Shown in pieces: positions 7,219 through 15,113 of a stretch of DNA of 64,000 bases. The DNA is from Synechococcus sp. JA-2-3B'a(2-13) (GTDB lineage: Bacteria > Cyanobacteriota > Cyanobacteriia > Thermostichales > Thermostichaceae): positions 2,734,501-2,798,500 of the forward strand of contig NC_007776.1 of the NCBI RefSeq assembly GCF_000013225.1. The letters are read 5' to 3'. Numbering within the stretch: position 1 is the stretch's first letter; every line of letters begins with the position of its first letter. Under the pieces are notes generated by a model. It worked only from the letters and a program-made list of their open reading frames with translations, did no database searches and was not told the DNA's origin. The position numbers were made by a program, and so were the translations under genes.

Positions 7219-8814
7219 CTAGACCTGCTGAAGTTGAGATGGCCAATCTTGGCTGGTATCCAAAACCTTTAAAAAAGGCCGTTCCGAATCGGAAAAATCC
7301 TGCCAGTGGGCCTGCTGTTGGGAGAGCATCTCGGCGGTGGCATCAGCAATGTCGGCAGAGTGCTGCTGATCTCCATCGATGCAGCCGGCTGGGGCCAAGA
7401 GGGGTTGAGGAGCTGGGCTGCGGCGTTGCAGGCGCTCCCGCAAAACAGGTTCAGGGGCGTAGCAGTGGAGGATGCGCAGTGGGATCCCTTGGCGTTGGGC
7501 CTGATCAATGGCCATCCCCCGCAGGGCTTGCCGGTCAAACTTGGCGTCCAGAATCACGGTGTAGCCTTCCTGGGCCAGCTCTACTCCCAACTGCACCAAG
7601 CGGCGGTAGGTTTTATCGGTCATCTCCGGGGTATAAACCTCCGGCCCCCCCCGTTGCCGCAGAGGGATCCCGGCCAAATGCTTGCGCACCGCATCGGAGC
7701 GAATGTGAATGGCTCCCCGCTGACGGGCCAAGTGGCGGGCTACCGTGCTTTTGCCGGATCCCGACAATCCCGACATCAGGAACAACTGCCCCCGCTTGGG
7801 GAGGGTGTATTCCCAGGCAAGACGGTAATAGCGGGCGGCGGTGCTAAAGGCTGTGGCCTTGGCTTCCTCTGCTGCAGTGGGATCCTCCAGCAAAAAAGAG
7901 GTGACCTTGGCCCGCACGTAGGCCTGCCGATTGAGGTAAATAGGCAAGATCTTCAACCCTTCCCAATCTCCGGTTTCTTCCAGGTAGGTGTTCAAATAGG
8001 CGTTTCCCAGATCGGGGCGATGGCGGGCATCCAAATCCATCACCCCATAGGATATGTCGTACATGACATCCACAAAGCGGAAGGCTTCATTAAACTCGAT
8101 GCAATCAAAAAGCAGGATCTTCCCTTCCCAAAAACAGATGTTGCCTAGGTGCAGGTCTCCGTGGCATTCACGAATGCGGTTTTGTTCTATTCTTTGTTGA
8201 AACAGCTCCTGCCGCTCAGCAAAAAAGCGATCGGTGTAGGCTTGGGTTTCTCGATATTGCTGAGCCGTTTGTGGGCCGCCGACGTAGCGCTGGGTTTGGG
8301 CGTAATTCTCGTCAAAGGCTTCTCGCACCCGTTCTGGCCGGCCAAAGCTGCGGATGTAATCGTTGGTCTCGGTTTGGGCGTGAAACCTCGCCACCACCCG
8401 CCCCAGCTCCTCCATCAAGGCCGGCGTTAGCTCTCCCCGCTCAAACAGGTTGCTGAACAGTTGCTCTTGGGGAAATTGCCGCATTTGCAGAGCGTATTCT
8501 ATGGGCTCGCCGCTGCTGTTGAACTGAAATCGGCCATCGGTCTGGACAATGGGCAACACTTGCAGATAAAGGCCGGGAGCACCGCGCTGGTTCATGCGCA
8601 GCTCTTCTTGGCAAAAGTGGCGTCGCTTCTCCAGAGTGGTGAAGTTCAAAAAGCCAAAGTCCAAAGGCTTTTTCACTTTATAGGCATAGTCGCCTGTCAG
8701 CAGAATATAGGAAATGTGGGTTTGAATAAGCCGAATGGGATCCTGTACCGGATGAGGGTAGAAGGCGGGATCCAGCATCGCTTGGATCAAGGGGGGCAGG
8801 TGGGTATCGACCAT
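7219..8814 (-). CDS. Aminoglycoside-phosphotransferase-like domain fused to P-loop kinase
   Basis: The N-terminal 330 residues show an APH-type kinase fold: HGDLHLGNI holds the catalytic Asp and Asn, and LLFDCIEFN the metal-binding Asp. The C-terminal part begins LMSGLSGSGKSTVARHLA, a Walker A of the gluconokinase/adenylylsulfate-kinase-like type, and continues with IRSDAVRKHL. Proteins with this two-domain layout are widespread in bacteria and have no established substrate; the name aminoglycoside phosphotransferase should not be read as resistance. The frame is open back to 8889, a GTG one base after the stop of the upstream gene with AGGTGGAGG around it; I prefer the ATG at 8814 by comparison with the family (MVDTHLPPLIQAM). 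The start is uncertain. It is likely co-transcribed with 8890-9459. Confidence 0.8.
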   Translation of the reverse strand: MVDTHLPPLIQAMLDPAFYPHPVQDPIRLIQTHISYILLTGDYAYKVKKPLDFGFLNFTTLEKRRHFCQEELRMNQRGAPGLYLQVLPIVQTDGRFQFNSSGEPIEYALQMRQFPQEQLFSNLFERGELTPALMEELGRVVARFHAQTETNDYIRSFGRPERVREAFDENYAQTQRYVGGPQTAQQYRETQAYTDRFFAERQELFQQRIEQNRIRECHGDLHLGNICFWEGKILLFDCIEFNEAFRFVDVMYDISYGVMDLDARHRPDLGNAYLNTYLEETGDWEGLKILPIYLNRQAYVRAKVTSFLLEDPTAAEEAKATAFSTAARYYRLAWEYTLPKRGQLFLMSGLSGSGKSTVARHLARQRGAIHIRSDAVRKHLAGIPLRQRGGPEVYTPEMTDKTYRRLVQLGVELAQEGYTVILDAKFDRQALRGMAIDQAQRQGIPLRILHCYAPEPVLRERLQRRSPAPQPLLAPAGCIDGDQQHSADIADATAEMLSQQQAHWQDFSDSERPFLKVLDTSQDWPSQLQQV

Positions 8815-8889
8815 GAAAAACGATAGAGATGGAAAAAGGGCTTGGACGGGGATCCCTATCTTCCGCCGACAGAGCAGATTGTCCTCCAC

Positions 8890-9459
8890 CTATTCCTTAA
8901 AGGGCAAGGCGGCTTCTTGGGGGGAAAGACGGATGAGGCTGATCCCCTGCTGAATTAGCGTATCTTGAGCAGCGCTGGAAAGGGCGTAGGGCCAGACCAG
9001 ATATTTGGTGTTGATGTAGTCTTGTCCGCGCTTGGCCAGGTTTACCTGTTCCGAGAGCATGCGCACGTCTGGCCCGCGGCTGATAGTGGCTTCGGCCCGG
9101 CGAATGCGCTGCATCAGTTGGCTGAACAGCTCTTGGGGCTGCTGCACAAACACCACAATGGCCAAGTCACAGGGGTTGTAATAGTTGCCGATGCCGCAGA
9201 GGAGCAGGGCTTCACTGGAGAGAACAAGGGTTTCTTGATCCCCCAGAGCCACCACCGGATACAGAAAGGTGCGCACATCTTCCAGTTGCCAGTGGTTGAA
9301 AGAACGGCTGTCCACCTCCCCCCGCACCCAAGAGGAGATGGCAGGAAAAACCGCTTCGCTCAACAGCCGATAGGCCGTTTGCGGTCGTCCCAGCCAGCAG
9401 AGGGCATTTTCGTAGAAGCTCTCGTTCTCCAGCAGGTGGGGGGTGAGAGGAGCAACCAT
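8890..9459 (-). CDS. Conserved-looking protein of unknown function
   Basis: I do not recognise this 189-residue protein. It is soluble by composition, with no signal peptide or membrane helix. Hydrophobic stretches such as TLVLSSEALLLCGIGNYYNP and DLAIVVFVQQPQELFSQLM suggest an alpha/beta fold. It contains several GGATCC-free but otherwise resident-like codons and lies between the oxidoreductase gene (33 bp upstream) and the APH-kinase gene (downstream, essentially abutting). The tight spacing suggests a three-gene leftward operon 10494 to 7219. No function is proposed. Confidence 0.65.
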   Translation of the reverse strand: MVAPLTPHLLENESFYENALCWLGRPQTAYRLLSEAVFPAISSWVRGEVDSRSFNHWQLEDVRTFLYPVVALGDQETLVLSSEALLLCGIGNYYNPCDLAIVVFVQQPQELFSQLMQRIRRAEATISRGPDVRMLSEQVNLAKRGQDYINTKYLVWPYALSSAAQDTLIQQGISLIRLSPQEAALPFKE

Positions 9460-9492
9460 GGGCAGATCCTCAACGGGCTTTCTCCAGCATGC

Positions 9493-10494
9493 CTACTCGG
9501 GGATGGTTAAGGCAATTTTGCCCAGAACGGATCCCTGCTCCAGCAACCGGTGGGCGGCAGCCGCTTCGGCCAGAGGAAAGGTGTGGCTGAGCTGGATCCG
9601 CAGTTGGCCTTGGTCGATGAGGCGGGCACATTGCCTGAGGATTTCCGCCTGATTTTGTTGGGCGTTGGTCAGGCTTTTCAGCATCGGGGTGAGCATCAGC
9701 TCAAATCCCACCCGCAAGTTGCGGTCGCGAGCCACCCGCCAGTCGATCTCTGGGGCCGGGGCCAGCAGGGTGACGATATCTCCGTACACGCGCACTGCGG
9801 GGAAGGTCTGCTCCAATAGCTTGCCGCCCAAGGTATCTAGGGCAAGATCCACCCCCTCTCCCCCTGTCCAGTCCAAAACGGCGCGCACAAAGTCTGTCTG
9901 CCGGTAGAAGATGGGCAAGCCGGCGCCTAGGGAATGGACAAACTCTGCCTTTTCCGGGGTGCTCACGGTGGTGGCCACTTTGGATCCCCGTAGACGGGCC
10001 AGTTGAATGGCCACATGGCCAACTCCACCCGCTCCCCCGTGGATGAGCACACTTTGGCCGGCCTGGAGACGCCCCCGGTCGTAAAGCGCTTCCCAGGCGG
10101 TGATCAGCACCAGCGGGGCAGCAGCAGCCTCCGCAAAGCTCAGAGTTCTGGGCTTGGGAGCCACAAAACGCTCGTCCACCACGATCAGCTCGGCGTAATT
10201 CCCCGCCTGCCTGCCCAGACCCCCGTGGCAGAAGTACACCTCGTCTCCCACTGTAAAGTGCCTAACTCCGGATCCCACGGCTTCCACAACGCCGGCACCG
10301 TCACACCCCAAAATGGCGGGCATCTCCTCTGGATAGAAGGTGCCCCGTTGCCGCAGTTTGGTGTCGATGGGGTTGACGCCGGCTGCCCTCAGACGGATGC
10401 GCAGCTCCCGCTCGCCGCGAATTTGGGGCTCAGGTACTTCTCGGAGCTGCAGAACCTCTGGCCCGCCGGGCACACTCATGACTACGGCTTTCAT
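9493..10494 (-). CDS. Zinc-independent alcohol dehydrogenase / NADPH:quinone oxidoreductase-like protein
   Basis: The 333-residue product belongs to the medium-chain dehydrogenase superfamily. It starts MKAVVMSVPGGPEVLQL, has the catalytic-domain GCDGAGVVEAVGSGV and the Rossmann motif IHGGAGGVGHVAIQLA. The zinc-ligand Cys/His set of classical alcohol dehydrogenases is not evident, so a quinone-oxidoreductase (QOR/zeta-crystallin-like) enzyme using NADPH is more likely. Substrate unknown. It is the first gene of a probable leftward run with the unknown protein and the APH-kinase fusion; the ATG start is the family-typical one. Confidence 0.85.
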   Translation of the reverse strand: MKAVVMSVPGGPEVLQLREVPEPQIRGERELRIRLRAAGVNPIDTKLRQRGTFYPEEMPAILGCDGAGVVEAVGSGVRHFTVGDEVYFCHGGLGRQAGNYAELIVVDERFVAPKPRTLSFAEAAAAPLVLITAWEALYDRGRLQAGQSVLIHGGAGGVGHVAIQLARLRGSKVATTVSTPEKAEFVHSLGAGLPIFYRQTDFVRAVLDWTGGEGVDLALDTLGGKLLEQTFPAVRVYGDIVTLLAPAPEIDWRVARDRNLRVGFELMLTPMLKSLTNAQQNQAEILRQCARLIDQGQLRIQLSHTFPLAEAAAAHRLLEQGSVLGKIALTIPE

Positions 10495-10740
10495 GCGCTC
10501 AAGTTGTCAGCTTCAGTTGGGTTGGCCCGCTCAAAGGATGCAGGGTAGAGTTTGTTCTGGTGATGAGAAGATGGGCATCTCCCCATTGGGGTGTTGCTTT
10601 GCAACCCTGCGGAGTCTTGCAGCTGCTCTCTAGCCTATTTTAGCTAAACCGCCGAGAAGCCCCGCGCTGTATGCGCAGGGTCAACATACCCACGCAAAAC
10701 CGAAGCCGTCACCCCACTCCATGAAGCAATAAAAAGGCTA

Positions 10741-12029
10741 GTAAACTACCCGACACCCGCGCTATGCGCAGGGTGCGGGCTTTATCCCAATCCCTAGCGG
10801 CCCCAGAGGACAGCTAAGTTTCGGAATTTCAGGCGAGTTTACAGTCGCCCCAAGGAGAGAGATTACTTGAGCAGCGTTATGGTCAGCATCCCCTTCCCAC
10901 CCGCAGTGTCCACACTTGAACGACTTACCATTGCGGTAGGACTTACCCCGCTCAGGGTGGATGTGCAGGCATTTGTGGCAGGTCTGACTGGTATAGGCAG
11001 GCGGAACCAGTACCACAGGCACCCCAGCAATGGCAGCCTTGTAGGCTACAAACATCCTGAGCTGGTAGAACGCCCAGTTGTTAGTCCTGCGCCGCTCAGC
11101 CTTACTTCGAGACTTCTGATTCAGGCAATCTCTGATGCCTGTCAAGTCTTCAAAAGCCAGTGCCGCACCAATAGCCTGGGCATCCCTGACCAAGGTTTTG
11201 CTGATGTTATGGTTCAGCCATGTCTGGTAGCGCCGTTCTCTCCCAGAGAGCCTTCTCAGCAGTCTCCTAGAGCTGCGAGTGCGTTTGGATTGAACCTTGG
11301 CGCGTACACGGCTGAACCGGTCACGGACGGCCTGGATGTGCTCTCCACTCCAAGAGCGTCCGTTGCTAGCGGTGGCGATATCCCGCCTGCCCAAGTCAAC
11401 TCCGATTACCTTTGGAGTTTTGCCAGTCGGGGGAGTATCCAGCTCAACAGCAATGTTGATGTAGTAGTCCCCTTGCTTGGTCTTGGACAGAGTAGCGCTG
11501 GTGGGCGTTTGCCCCCGCAGGAGCGCTATCTGGTAGCCACCGATCTTGAGTTTGAGCCAGACTCGCCCGCTCAACAGAGTCACACCAACAGTCTGTTCAG
11601 ACTCTCGGTACCTAAAAGTACGCGCGTCCAAAGTCAGACTGGTGGGGCGAAACTTGTGGACTTGCTTCACCGCCTTGGCATTGCTAATCACCCGACGGAG
11701 CGCCTGACAGACGTGGTTGGCTTTCAGCCCCGTTGCTGCCCTTACCGGCCGATAGACCAAGTGGTGCAGCTTAGCGGTGTTCCAGCAGTTCTTTTGTTTG
11801 GCGGTATCGAGAATCTGGTTGCAAGCATTCGCAAAGCCCTGCAAAGTGCGGTCAATTTCTTGACGCAACTCTTGTGGGACTATCAGCTTGCAACGTACGG
11901 ATATAGTCTGGCTCATGGGCTTATTGTAGTTTATCCAGACTTTTGACCAGCAAACCTATATGGAGGAGGGCTTTCCTCCCGACACCACGCCTGCGGCTAT
12001 GGTGCGGGCCTCCAGCCCGAAAATTTGGT
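10741..12029 (-). mobile_element. IS200/IS605-type element, tnpB only (family A, copy 1)
   Basis: The ends are defined by alignment to copy 2 at 55351-56639, where similarity starts and stops abruptly. The right end (low coordinates) is GGGTAGTTTAC read on the minus strand, preceded by an imperfect hairpin; the left end reads TCACCAAATTTTCGGGC and contains a second hairpin. There is no tnpA, so mobility would need a transposase in trans. No GGATCC occurs inside. Apart from a 120-bp block at 11491-11612 the copies differ by about 2 percent. Confidence 0.8.
10762..11916 (-). CDS. tnpB: TnpB, RNA-guided nuclease-type protein of IS605 family (copy 1)
   Basis: The 384-residue protein has the split RuvC-like active site: Asp174 in IGVDLGRRDI, Glu256 in LAFEDLTG and an Asp in DADHNAA (about 345). 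A zinc finger is formed by Cys313, Cys316, Cys335 and Cys338. All key residues are intact. TnpB proteins are programmable DNA nucleases guided by a right-end RNA and are ancestors of Cas12. Here the stop codon sits in the loop of the right-end hairpin, so coding and RNA scaffold overlap. An antisense open frame of similar length is a composition shadow. The protein differs from copy 2 at only a handful of residues, mostly between residues 100 and 140. Confidence 0.9.
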   Translation of the reverse strand: MSQTISVRCKLIVPQELRQEIDRTLQGFANACNQILDTAKQKNCWNTAKLHHLVYRPVRAATGLKANHVCQALRRVISNAKAVKQVHKFRPTSLTLDARTFRYRESEQTVGVTLLSGRVWLKLKIGGYQIALLRGQTPTSATLSKTKQGDYYINIAVELDTPPTGKTPKVIGVDLGRRDIATASNGRSWSGEHIQAVRDRFSRVRAKVQSKRTRSSRRLLRRLSGRERRYQTWLNHNISKTLVRDAQAIGAALAFEDLTGIRDCLNQKSRSKAERRRTNNWAFYQLRMFVAYKAAIAGVPVVLVPPAYTSQTCHKCLHIHPERGKSYRNGKSFKCGHCGWEGDADHNAAQVISLLGATVNSPEIPKLSCPLGPLGIGIKPAPCA

Positions 12030-12210
12030 GACTAGTGACTAGTCACTACGCACTACTCTACAGGGCGGTGGGGCATCCCGTCCTTTTCGCGTCAGCGGGA
12101 CGTAGTCCTTAAGCTCAGGAAATGTCTGAAGCGATAGCAGGGGTCACTGAGAAGCCCGCGCTGTGTGCGTAGCAACCCTGCGGGAAGCTAGCTACAGCGT
12201 CGGGAGTATG

Positions 12211-13125
12211 TCACGCAGCCTGCGACTTCATGGGCTCCGAGCAGGCCAAAATGAACTGAATGAACTGGTCGATCTCCAGCAGAATGTGTTCCGCCTCGGC
12301 CAGAGAGGTCGGTACGGTTGCCAGCACCTGGGCATCTACTTCTGCAGCCTGCCCCGCTTCTCGCAAGAGGTTCATCGAGTTATGGCTGAGCAGGAGCTCC
12401 AGCTCGTTCAGGGTTACCATGGCCAGCTGCTCCTCGGCTTGATGGAGCTTATTTTGCAAAGTCTGAACTTGTTCGGTTTGCACCTTCAGCCTAGCTTCCG
12501 CCTGCTCAGCGCGAGATACAGCCAGTTGTGCAGCTTGCTGGGCCTCATCCCGCTGAGCTTTCAGGAAGGCCATCTCTTGCTCCAATTGTGCCAATCGCTC
12601 TTGCAGGCTGTAAATGTGCTGATCCCGGTCTCCCAAAGCTCGCTCCAGCTCGCGATTTCGAGCCTCCATCTGCTGACGAGCTTCGTTCGCTTGGGCCAGC
12701 TGTTCCGCCAAGTTTGCCATTTCCTCTTCCATGTTGGTGAGCCGACTCAAGCGTTCCAAAACCTGAGCATTTTCGGCTTCCAGTTTCTCAATCAGCGCTT
12801 GAGCGCTCAACAGTTCTGCTTTGGTAGAGTCCAGCTCGCCGCAGACTTGGTCGTAGTTGGCGATTAGCTCGCCAAGCCGGGCCTCTTTGGCTTGCAGTTC
12901 TTCTCGCAAGGAGTTCATCCAGCGGTCGCTCTGCTCAATCCGCTGTTGCAAGAGCGGCAGTTGAACCAGAGCTTGTTGGGCAGCACTGAAATAGCCAAGG
13001 AGTCGTTTGATGTAGTGCTGTAGGCGGCTGTGGGACTGATCCAATTTGTCGAAGGCTTCGTTGAGAGAGAGATAGGCCTCGCACAGTTTCATGTAGCGCC
13101 GAGCCACAGAATCAGGATGATCCAT
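12211..13125 (-). CDS. Long coiled-coil protein of unknown function
   Basis: Almost the whole 304-residue sequence is heptad-like and rich in Glu, Gln, Leu and Ala, from about residue 20 to 265 (for example LIEKLEAENAQVLERLSRL and RLAQLEQEMAFLKAQ). It has no signal peptide or catalytic motif. The product may be a structural or scaffold protein; similar low-complexity coiled coils occur in cyanobacteria, but similarity by composition is not evidence of homology. Its TGA stop (12211-12213) lies in the terminal TCAC of an adjacent mobile-element end, so the natural C-terminus may have been changed. The start at 13125 has no clear ribosome-binding site; an ATG at 13092 is an alternative. Confidence 0.6.
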   Translation of the reverse strand: MDHPDSVARRYMKLCEAYLSLNEAFDKLDQSHSRLQHYIKRLLGYFSAAQQALVQLPLLQQRIEQSDRWMNSLREELQAKEARLGELIANYDQVCGELDSTKAELLSAQALIEKLEAENAQVLERLSRLTNMEEEMANLAEQLAQANEARQQMEARNRELERALGDRDQHIYSLQERLAQLEQEMAFLKAQRDEAQQAAQLAVSRAEQAEARLKVQTEQVQTLQNKLHQAEEQLAMVTLNELELLLSHNSMNLLREAGQAAEVDAQVLATVPTSLAEAEHILLEIDQFIQFILACSEPMKSQAA

Positions 13126-13456
13126 AGGGTTATAGAGTCCAGGTGGGGGTGCCGTGTCTATTTTATGCTGTTCATTCTATTGGCCAAGCCTGGAGAAGGA
13201 GGCATTTGATACAACAACTGGGGGCTTAATTTTACTTTAATATCCGGTGCCCCAATCTCTCTTGCGAGCCAAGGCCAAAGAGTCTGCCCAAATCCAGCTT
13301 CAGACATTGCCCACGGGCCATACGGAGACTAGAGCTTCTCCCCCAAGGCAATCATTCTCTTGACCGCAAAATGTTTATCTACACATTTAGTGTCTACAAG
13401 AGGATGCCCGCGAGTCCTAACGCTAGATACGCTGCAAAAGCAGGGCTCTTCATGGC
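13126..13456. other. Intergenic region between the coiled-coil and amidase genes
   Basis: This stretch of about 330 bp must hold the promoter of the coiled-coil gene (AT-rich around 13225-13245) and the 3' flank of the amidase gene. Short open frames here are overlaps of neighbouring coding frames; I see no convincing gene, RNA or terminator. Confidence 0.4.
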
Positions 13457-14857
13457 TCAGACCGGCTGGGCATTGGGGATCCCTAGCTTCTCCAAATAGG
13501 CGGCTGCCCGCAGCAGTTTGGCTTCTTGATAGGGGGCGGCCACCAGTTGTACGCCAAAGGGCAGGGATCCGCTCTCGCGCAACGGCACTGAAAGCACCGG
13601 CAGGCCGATAAACGAGAGGGGCTGAGTGTAGAGGCCGAGGTTGGGCCGAGTGAGAACCTCTACCCCATCGATCACCATCTTCTCTTGGCCGAGCAAGGGG
13701 GCAAAGCAGGGGGTGGTGGGGGCAATGAATAGATCGATCTCCTGAAAAATGGCCTGCACCTGCTGGCGATACCAGCGGCGAAAGCGCTGCGCCTGCAAGA
13801 TCCAACTGGCAGGCAACAGGGCTCCGGCCAAAAAGCGATCCCGGGTGGCCGGGTCAAAGTCGTGGGGGCGAGTTCGCAGGTTGGGCAAGTGCAGGTTGGC
13901 TCCCTCAGCAGCCGTGATCAGGAAGGCGGCGGCACGGGCGCGCTGGGCTTCCGGGATCCGCACAGTCTGGCGGGCCCCCAGGGCTTGGGCCACCTTTTCT
14001 ACCCCGGCCAAGATGGGGGGCTCTGCCCCTCGGGCAAAGTAATCATCCGCCACCGCGATGCGCAAGCCCTCGATCCCCTGCCCCAATTGCCCAAAGGTGG
14101 GATCTACAGGACGCCGGGTACAGACGGGATCTTGGGGATCCGGCCCTTGCATGACATCGAAGCTGAGGGCAATATCGGCCACCGAACGGGCCAAGGGGCC
14201 CACGTGGTCAAAGCTGGCGGCAAACAGAGCCACCCCTGCCCGCGACAGACGGCCATAGGTGGGCTTGAGGCCGTAGACGCCACACAAAGAGGCCGGTACC
14301 CGAATCGAGCCGTTGGTGTCGCTGCCCAGGGCAAGGGGCACCAAACCTCCTGCCACCGCTGCTGCCGAGCCGCCGGAGGATCCCCCCGCACTGCGGTTGA
14401 GATCGTGGGGGTTGTGGGTGGGGCCGTAGTGGCTGTTTTCGGTGACGAAGCCGTAGGCGTACTCGTCCATGTTGAGGGTGCCCACCAAGATTGCCCCTGC
14501 CTGCTTGAGACGAGCCGCCACCGTTGCATCTTGGATGGCCGGGGGATTCTCGCGGTTGATCGCCGAGCCAGCCAGGGTGGTGAGGCCGGCCACGTCAAAT
14601 AAGTTCTTGACGGCAAAAGGCACCCCTGCCAACGGGCCTACAGGGATCCCTTGAGCCACCTGTCGATCCACCTGCTCCGCCGCTTGTAAGGCCGATTCCT
14701 CCAAGACAGCTGTAAAGGCATTGAGCTGGGGATCCCGCCGGCGAATCCGCTCCAGACAGGCGGCCACCACCGCTTGGGCGCTCACGGATCCCTGGCGGAC
14801 AGCCCTGGCAATAGAGACCGCGTCGGCGCTGCCGAGAAGATGGGGATCCCCGGTCAT
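13457..14857 (-). CDS. AtzE-like amidase (amidase-signature family)
   Basis: The 466-residue enzyme has the amidase signature: catalytic Lys in FAVKNLFDVAG (about residue 83), and the glycine/serine-rich segment GGSSGGSAAAVAGG (about 155-168) with the cis-Ser and nucleophile Ser region GSDTNGSIRVPAS. Its sequence most resembles AtzE-type hydrolases, which act on 1-carboxybiuret or related small amides, rather than GatA. The preceding gene encodes a small AtzG-like partner and overlaps it by 4 bp (ATGA), supporting a two-subunit enzyme. Substrate in this organism is inference. Convergent spacing and several GGATCC sites mark it as resident. Confidence 0.8.
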   Translation of the reverse strand: MTGDPHLLGSADAVSIARAVRQGSVSAQAVVAACLERIRRRDPQLNAFTAVLEESALQAAEQVDRQVAQGIPVGPLAGVPFAVKNLFDVAGLTTLAGSAINRENPPAIQDATVAARLKQAGAILVGTLNMDEYAYGFVTENSHYGPTHNPHDLNRSAGGSSGGSAAAVAGGLVPLALGSDTNGSIRVPASLCGVYGLKPTYGRLSRAGVALFAASFDHVGPLARSVADIALSFDVMQGPDPQDPVCTRRPVDPTFGQLGQGIEGLRIAVADDYFARGAEPPILAGVEKVAQALGARQTVRIPEAQRARAAAFLITAAEGANLHLPNLRTRPHDFDPATRDRFLAGALLPASWILQAQRFRRWYRQQVQAIFQEIDLFIAPTTPCFAPLLGQEKMVIDGVEVLTRPNLGLYTQPLSFIGLPVLSVPLRESGSLPFGVQLVAAPYQEAKLLRAAAYLEKLGIPNAQPV

Positions 14858-15042
14858 GGCTGAGGGTCAAAGGTGGGATCTGGCTCAACTATCGGCGGCA
14901 ACGGGAACTCCAGCACCTGTTGAGCAATGGGCAGAAAGCGGGCAAAATTTTCGATCACCCCTGCTCGGTGTTCAGGATGCAGGGGCAGTTGCAGCAGTTG
15001 GGCCATTTGATCGACGTAGGTTTCGGGATCCCAGGGCTGCAT
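14854..15042 (-). CDS. AtzG-like small subunit (DUF4089-type)
   Basis: This 62-residue protein contains YVDQMAQLLQLPLHPEHRAG followed by VIENFARFLPIAQQVLEFPL, the pattern of DUF4089/AtzG proteins, which are GatC-like and bind the amidase AtzE. It is translationally coupled to the amidase gene through ATGA. The ATG start at 15042 is the only reasonable one. It probably stabilises the amidase in the cytoplasm. The assignment rests on the pattern and the gene pair. Confidence 0.7.
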   Translation of the reverse strand: MQPWDPETYVDQMAQLLQLPLHPEHRAGVIENFARFLPIAQQVLEFPLPPIVEPDPTFDPQP

Positions 15043-15113
15043 GGTTTTGGGGTCAGGGAGCCGATTGCAGCAAAAATACCACCACTAGCCTCCAACAACA
15101 AGACCGTCGTCGA

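Larger units (their letters stand above)
10650..12214 (+). mobile_element. Short non-autonomous IS605-like element (MITE), interrupted by a tnpB element
   Basis: Left and right pieces (about 10650-10740 and 12030-12214) look like one small element split by the tnpB element at 10741-12029. The left piece has CCCGCGCTGTATGC (10661-10674), which also occurs in the left end of the element at 48859-50300. The right piece has GAAGCCCGCGCTGT followed by ACAGCGTCGGGAGTATGTCAC; the last 13 bases equal the right end of the element at 40940-41185. Both elements also share GGCGGTGGG-[A/G]-CATCCCGT internally. Without the insert the length is about 275 bp. The left boundary is approximate. Confidence 0.55.

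Noticed and set aside
10867-11946. 359-residue open frame antisense to tnpB copy 1 (also at 55477-56673)
   Set aside because: Its codons mirror the RuvC/zinc-finger gene on the other strand, it has no family pattern, and it is a GC-rich shadow.
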